Below are positions 11,611 through 15,346 of a DNA stretch of 15,346 nucleotides, piece after piece. Numbering within the stretch: the first letter of the stretch is position 1; the number at the start of each line of letters is the position of its first letter. Source of the stretch: Oscillospiraceae bacterium (lineage in GTDB: Bacteria > Bacillota > Clostridia > Oscillospirales > Oscillospiraceae); contig JAEFAK010000018.1 of the NCBI GenBank assembly GCA_016287555.1, positions 1 to 15,346 of the forward strand. Direction: 5' to 3'. The translations under genes and the position numbers were made by a program. Under the pieces are notes generated by a model. The model did not search any database. It was not told the DNA's origin and saw only the letters and a program-made list of their open reading frames with translations.

Positions 11611-12580
11611 AAAGGAAAACCTGCTTCGCATGCATCGGGGCGAGATGCCCGAATACCTGCCCAATACGAACTTCACGGAGTTCAAATGCTCCGCGTTCGT
11701 CGACGTCAAGGCGCCGGGATACCATAAGGACGAGTTCGGCGTCGAGTACGACGGGAAGGTGGATATCTTCGGCGGCGCGCCCATACCCATACCTGGCAGA
11801 TACGTCCTGCACGACATAACGAAGTGGCGCGACTTTATAAAGGCGCCCGACCTGACGGGGATAGACTGGGAGCAGCTCGCGAAGAAGGACCTTGAGAAGA
11901 TAGACCGCTCGACCCACGGGACGATATTCTACTTCGGCAAGATATTCCAGCGCCTTTGCGACTTCATGGGCTTCGAGGAGGGCCTCTGCGCCATGATGGA
12001 GGAGCCGGAGGAGTGCTACGCGCTCTTCGACTATATCTGCACGTTCTCGGAAAACGTCCTCAAGAACATACTCAAATACTATAAGCCGGAGTCTATATGC
12101 ATCCCCGACGACACGGCGACCGCCCGCGCGCCCTTCATTTCCCTGGAGACGTACCGCGAGCTCGTCGAGCCCTTCCACCGCCGCATAGCCGAGACGGCGC
12201 TCAACGGCGGCGCCTTCATCGAAAAGCACGACTGCGGCAAATGCGAGCTCTTCATCCCCGAGTGGATGGATTTCGGCGTCTGCGCATGGAACCCCGCCCA
12301 GCCCTCCAACGACCTCCCCAGCATCAAGAAGACCTGGGGCCGCCGCCTGATGATCTGCGGCGGGTGGGACAGTCAGGGCCCCGTCAGCTTCCCCGAGACG
12401 GACGACGAGGTCATGCTCGCGGAGCTTAAAAACTATGTCGATACGCTCGCCCCGGAGGGCGGCTTCATCTTCTCCGCCCGCGTCTCCGGCAAGGCCGACG
12501 ACCCGAACGTCGTCCGCAAAAATCAGATGATACGGGACTTCTATCTCGGCTACGCCCGGGATTGGTATAAAACGCATTGA
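11600..12580 (+). CDS. Uroporphyrinogen decarboxylase (URO-D) superfamily protein, methyltransferase-like
   Basis: A 326-residue protein recognised from the URO-D/cobalamin-methyltransferase pattern. It has an N-terminal R-M-H-R-G-E-M-P-E-Y-L-P segment typical of the family's first helix, EKHDCGKCELFIPEWMDFGV (208-227), a downstream N-x-A-Q-P and an ICGGWD turn. The haem-pathway HemE substrate motif (R-Q-A-G-R) is absent, so it is probably not HemE. His210, Cys212 and Cys215 could form part of a zinc site like those binding thiols in MtaA-type methyltransferases; I did not find the third, C-terminal Cys those enzymes use. Start 11600 is preferred over 11591 because GGAG (11587-11590) is 9 bases from 11600 but touches 11591. 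The next gene starts 11 bases after its stop, suggesting joint function. Substrate unknown. Confidence 0.82.
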   Translation: MLTEKENLLRMHRGEMPEYLPNTNFTEFKCSAFVDVKAPGYHKDEFGVEYDGKVDIFGGAPIPIPGRYVLHDITKWRDFIKAPDLTGIDWEQLAKKDLEKIDRSTHGTIFYFGKIFQRLCDFMGFEEGLCAMMEEPEECYALFDYICTFSENVLKNILKYYKPESICIPDDTATARAPFISLETYRELVEPFHRRIAETALNGGAFIEKHDCGKCELFIPEWMDFGVCAWNPAQPSNDLPSIKKTWGRRLMICGGWDSQGPVSFPETDDEVMLAELKNYVDTLAPEGGFIFSARVSGKADDPNVVRKNQMIRDFYLGYARDWYKTH

Positions 12581-12591
12581 GAGGTAACGCC

Positions 12592-14103
12592 ATGAGCTTT
12601 CTGACACCTCCCCCTCCGGTGCCGGAGGATAAAATAATACGCACTGAAAGCGCCGAGGCCGTCGTCGTCGGCGAGGGGCTCTCTGGCCTCTGCTGCGCGC
12701 TCAGCGCGAGGCAGGCCGGCCTCGACGTCCTCATCGTGACGGCCAGCCGCGGCCCCGTCGGGCGCGGCGGCTCCGTCTTCGCGGCGTACAGCAAGGTGCT
12801 CGCAGAGCACGGCTTCGAGCGCGAGGATCTCGACCGCTTCTGGCTGCAGGAGCTCGAGGGCGCGTCCTTCCTGCCCGACCAGCGCAAATGGTACACGCTG
12901 CTCAACCGCAGCGAGGAGGCCATGGACTGGCTGACGGACATCCTGCGCGCCGCGGGGCTCGACGTCGTCCTCGAGGACGGCAACCGCGGCGACCGCGAGA
13001 GCCCGACATGGATGCCGCCCTGCACGCACGCCTTCGTCGGAAAAGGCGTCACCCGCGCCGGCGTGGGGATAACTCTCGCGGTCAAGGCGCTGGAGGAGGA
13101 ATTCCTCCGCCTCGGCGGCCGCGTCCTGCGCTCGGCTCCCGCAAGGCAGCTCGAAAAGAGGGACGGCCGCGTCACGGCCGTGCTCGCGGAGACCTCCGAG
13201 GGCTTCGTCCGCGCGGAGGCCTCGCGCGCCGTCGTCCTCGCGACGGGCGACTTCTCGGCGGATCCCGAGATGATGCGCGCCTACTGCCCGCAGTGGGCCC
13301 CGAACTTCACGGCCGACGGCTCGGACTACGACATAGGCTTCAATACCGGCGGCGGGCTCTACCGCGGCGAGGGGCACAAGATGGCCCTCTGGGCGGGCGC
13401 GGCGTGGCAGCGCACGTGGCCCGCGGCCGCGATGATCCAGGGCAGCCGCCTCGGCTCGAACCTGCCCTACGGCTCCCACCGCGGACTGCGCGTCAATATC
13501 CGCGGCGAGCGCTACTGCAACGAGGATATGAACGGCGCGTACACGGCGCTGACGACCATGCGCGAGCCGAAGGGCCGCGCCTTCGCCCTCTGGGGAGCAA
13601 ACTACGCCCGCGACATCCGCTGGCGCGCCCACGGCGGGCAGCGCGACGGCCCGGACGACACGCCGGAAAACGTCCTCGCCAAGTGGGAGGATCAGGTCGC
13701 GCAGGGGAAGATGGTCAAGGCCGGCACGCTCCCCGAGCTCATCGAAAAGCTCGGCCTGCCGGCATCGACGATAGAGACGGTAGAGCATTACAACGCCCTC
13801 TGCCGCGCCGGGAAGGACCCGGATTTCCACAAGTCCCCGGAGTATCTGCAGGAGATACGCGAGGCCCCGTTTTACGGCGGCGAGCTCAGCGACATACGCT
13901 TCTTCACAGTCCTCGGCGGGCCGCGCACGGATCCGCGCCTGCGCGTCTGCGACGCGGACGACGAGCCGATACCCGGCCTCTACTGCGTCGGCTCCATGGT
14001 CGGCGACATGTACGCCAACTACTACAATTTCCGCATCCCCGGCCAGAATTACGGCGCGTGCCTGACCTTCGGCTACGTCCTCGGCCGCGAGCTTGCGAAA
14101 TAA
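12592..14103 (+). CDS. FAD-dependent oxidoreductase of the fumarate reductase/3-ketosteroid dehydrogenase flavoprotein type
   Basis: A 503-residue protein with an N-terminal dinucleotide-binding site AVVVGEGLSGLCCALSARQA (23-42), a mid-chain VVLATGDFSADPEMM segment and a C-terminal FAD-closing region GLYCVGSMVGDMY...GQNYGACLTFGYVLG (about 462-498). This is the FAD_binding_2 plan shared by fumarate reductases and related enoate reductases. There is no signal peptide, Tat motif, haem-binding CxxCH or FMN-binding domain, so it is a soluble cytoplasmic enzyme that would need an external electron donor. Family members reduce or oxidise C-C bonds next to carbonyls; the substrate cannot be told. Ribosome site GAGAGG overlaps the stop of the URO-D-like gene, 7 bases before the ATG, so the pair is one operon. 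Confidence 0.85.
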   Translation: MSFLTPPPPVPEDKIIRTESAEAVVVGEGLSGLCCALSARQAGLDVLIVTASRGPVGRGGSVFAAYSKVLAEHGFEREDLDRFWLQELEGASFLPDQRKWYTLLNRSEEAMDWLTDILRAAGLDVVLEDGNRGDRESPTWMPPCTHAFVGKGVTRAGVGITLAVKALEEEFLRLGGRVLRSAPARQLEKRDGRVTAVLAETSEGFVRAEASRAVVLATGDFSADPEMMRAYCPQWAPNFTADGSDYDIGFNTGGGLYRGEGHKMALWAGAAWQRTWPAAAMIQGSRLGSNLPYGSHRGLRVNIRGERYCNEDMNGAYTALTTMREPKGRAFALWGANYARDIRWRAHGGQRDGPDDTPENVLAKWEDQVAQGKMVKAGTLPELIEKLGLPASTIETVEHYNALCRAGKDPDFHKSPEYLQEIREAPFYGGELSDIRFFTVLGGPRTDPRLRVCDADDEPIPGLYCVGSMVGDMYANYYNFRIPGQNYGACLTFGYVLGRELAK

Positions 14104-14154
14104 AAGCGGAACAAACGCCGCGCGGCGCGCGTCATATGCTCGGAGGCGATAAGC

Positions 14155-14730
14155 ATGACCGGAAAAGACAAGTGCAAGATCCTGCGCGACATCCGCAGAC
14201 GCATCGCGGAGGAAAACGACATAGAGCTCGTCACCAGAGAGTGCGAGCACAAGGGCTCCTGCCGCGGCACCTGCCCCAAATGCGAGGCCGAGCTGCGCTA
14301 TCTTGAAAGCGCCCTCGCGCGCCGGCGCGCCCTCGGCAAGAGGGTAACCGTCGCGGCGCTGGCGCTCGGCGTGACGGCCACGATGTCCGCCTGCCGCCTG
14401 CCGGAGATAATCCTCAAGCCCGGCGGCGAGCTCGAGGGCGACGTCCCCATGGTCACGCCCGACCCCGAGCCGACCGACGAGCCCGTCATCCTCGACGGCG
14501 ACGTCGCCTACGTTCCCGACGCTCTGGAGGGCGAGACGGCGCTCCCGCCCGACGACGAATGGTTCGAGCTCGAGGGCGACGTGGCCGTGCCCGACGACGG
14601 GTATTTCGAGCTCGAGGGCGAGCCCGCCGTCGACGAATTCGGCGAGATAATCGGCCGCGAGCCGGACGCGCGCATCCCCGAGACCCCGACCCCCGTCGTG
14701 CCGAAGGCAGAAGACGGCGCGGAGGGCTGA
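14155..14730 (+). CDS. Cys-cluster protein with internal lipobox-like membrane segment and acidic LEGDV-repeat tail
   Basis: A 191-residue protein that I cannot assign. Three parts are visible. Residues 1-60 are charged, likely helical and cytosolic, with Cys7 and a cluster Cys30-x5-Cys36-x3-Cys40-x2-Cys43 (in TRECEHKGSCRGTCPKCEAE) fit for an Fe-S cluster or zinc. Residues 61-80 (GKRVTVAALALGVTATMSAC) form a membrane or signal-like stretch ending in a lipobox-like MSAC with Cys80. Residues 81-191 are extremely acidic (33 Asp/Glu, 5 Lys/Arg) and Pro-rich, with five L-[DE]-G-[DE]-x motifs at 93, 113, 124, 139 and 153, several preceded by F-E or followed by A-x-V-P. GGAGG lies 8 bases before the start. 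The stop is one base before the radical SAM start, so the two proteins probably work together, for example as substrate and modifying enzyme or as electron-transfer partner. Confidence 0.88.
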   Translation: MTGKDKCKILRDIRRRIAEENDIELVTRECEHKGSCRGTCPKCEAELRYLESALARRRALGKRVTVAALALGVTATMSACRLPEIILKPGGELEGDVPMVTPDPEPTDEPVILDGDVAYVPDALEGETALPPDDEWFELEGDVAVPDDGYFELEGEPAVDEFGEIIGREPDARIPETPTPVVPKAEDGAEG

Positions 14731-14731
14731 G

Positions 14732-15343
14732 ATGGCGGAGCCGCTCTATCCGCTGCTGGTCATAGACCGCCTGCGCATGGAGACCGACGGCGACGGCGTC
14801 ACGACGCTCGTCGCGGGAGCGGGCTGCCCGCTTTCCTGCCGCTACTGCCTGAATAAGGACGTCCTGACCCGCGGGGCCGAGCAGGTCTCCGCGCAGGAGC
14901 TATATGACAGACTGAAGATAGACGACCTTTACTTTCGCGCGACGGGCGGAGGCGTGACCTTCGGCGGCGGGGAATCGCTGCTGCACGTCCCGTTCATCGC
15001 GCGGTTTCGTTCCCTCTGCGGCCCGGACTGGCGCATATACGCCGAAACGGCACTCAGCGTCCCGCCGGAAAGCGTGCGCGCGGCTGCGGAGTGCGTCGAT
15101 TTTTTCATCGTCGATATAAAGACCGCGGACGCGGAGATATACCGCGCCTATACCGGCGGGGAGGCCGCCCCGGCGCTGGACAACCTCGCGCTGCTCATAT
15201 CCCTCGTCGGGCCGGAGCGCGTGCGTGTGCGCATCCCGCTCATCCCCGGCTACAACGACGAGGCCGACCGCCGCGCCACCGACGCCGCCGTCCGCGCGCT
15301 CGGAGCGGAAAACACCGAATTTTTTGACTACGTCATAAGATAA
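14732..15343 (+). CDS. Radical SAM protein of the pyruvate formate-lyase-activase type, short form
   Basis: A 203-residue radical SAM protein, complete with TAA at the window edge. It has the cluster motif GCPLSCRYCLNKD (Cys32, Cys36, Cys39), the SAM-binding GGGVTFGGGE (72-81; PflA usually has G-G-V-T-F-S-G-G-E-P, here the next residue is Ser), YAETALSV where PflA has the I-E-T-S-G strand, FIVDIKTAD (125-133) and VRIPLIPGYND (166-176). Such enzymes use a [4Fe-4S] cluster and SAM to generate a 5'-deoxyadenosyl radical, in PflA to install a glycyl radical. It is about 40 residues shorter than PflA and has no ferredoxin insert. No glycyl radical enzyme is in the window. GGAGGG lies inside the end of the upstream gene, 5 bases before the ATG, a strong sign of coupling with the Cys-cluster protein. 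Confidence 0.9.
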   Translation: MAEPLYPLLVIDRLRMETDGDGVTTLVAGAGCPLSCRYCLNKDVLTRGAEQVSAQELYDRLKIDDLYFRATGGGVTFGGGESLLHVPFIARFRSLCGPDWRIYAETALSVPPESVRAAAECVDFFIVDIKTADAEIYRAYTGGEAAPALDNLALLISLVGPERVRVRIPLIPGYNDEADRRATDAAVRALGAENTEFFDYVIR

Positions 15344-15346
15344 AAA

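Noticed and set aside
11600..12580. HemE (haem-pathway uroporphyrinogen decarboxylase)
   Set aside because: The conserved N-terminal R-Q-A-G-R substrate motif is missing, and no haem genes are nearby; only superfamily membership is supported.
12550..14250. A 566-residue minus-strand open frame opposite the FAD-dependent gene
   Set aside because: It is a shadow of a well-supported flavoprotein, with no ribosome site and a composition typical of antisense high-GC frames.
1..15346. tRNA or rRNA genes
   Set aside because: No cloverleaf with a GTTCRA T-loop or conserved rRNA segment was recognised on either strand.

Overview
The window reads as a high-GC, Gram-positive-type member of the Clostridia, probably a gut Oscillospirales/Christensenellales-like lineage. 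Three things suggest this: sigma-A promoters with 17-bp spacers, strong GGAGG ribosome binding sites, and families common in such genomes (SLH surface protein, proline-rich zinc-ribbon membrane protein, short PFL-activase-like radical SAM enzyme). Small palindromic dispersed repeats fill most of the intergenic gaps. The taxonomic call is inference from sequence style, not from a marker comparison.

Layout. Left end, minus strand: the N-terminal part of a secreted SLH-domain protein (1-551), then htpG (714-2534) with its terminator and a perfect consensus promoter about 280 bp upstream of its start. A divergent region (2535-3016) separates htpG from a plus-strand operon of carA (3017-4057) and a carB-dapF gene fusion (4059-8108), ended by a clear terminator. 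A monocistronic membrane zinc-ribbon protein follows (8278-9006). rpsT (9383-9646) and a DUF3810-type membrane metalloprotease-like gene (9995-11059) lie on the minus strand, separated by repeat-rich DNA. From 11100 on, the plus strand carries a compact run: ruvX, a URO-D-family protein, an FAD-dependent reductase-like protein, a Cys-rich acidic repeat lipoprotein-like protein, and a PFL-activase-like radical SAM enzyme.

The most unusual part is the car operon. The CarA subunit has an intact fold signature, but all three catalytic triad positions of its glutaminase domain are replaced (Cys to Gly, His to Phe, Glu to Ser). The CarB chain keeps both ATP-grasp synthetase halves and the MGS-like allosteric domain, then continues without a stop into a complete diaminopimelate epimerase domain. 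In that domain the first catalytic Cys is also Gly, while the second is kept. So the operon would encode a carbamoyl-phosphate synthetase unable to hydrolyse glutamine, physically joined to a DapF-like domain unable to do the normal two-base epimerisation. It could be an ammonia-dependent enzyme with a ligand-sensing DapF relic, or a repurposed second copy.

The second unusual unit is the translationally coupled pair at the right end. One protein has a CX5CX3CX2C cluster, a membrane segment with a lipobox-like Cys, and an extremely acidic tail with five L-[DE]-G-[DE]-x motifs. Its partner is a short radical SAM protein of the glycyl-radical-activase type, with no glycyl radical enzyme in view. 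All family calls come from reading motifs; no database search was run.
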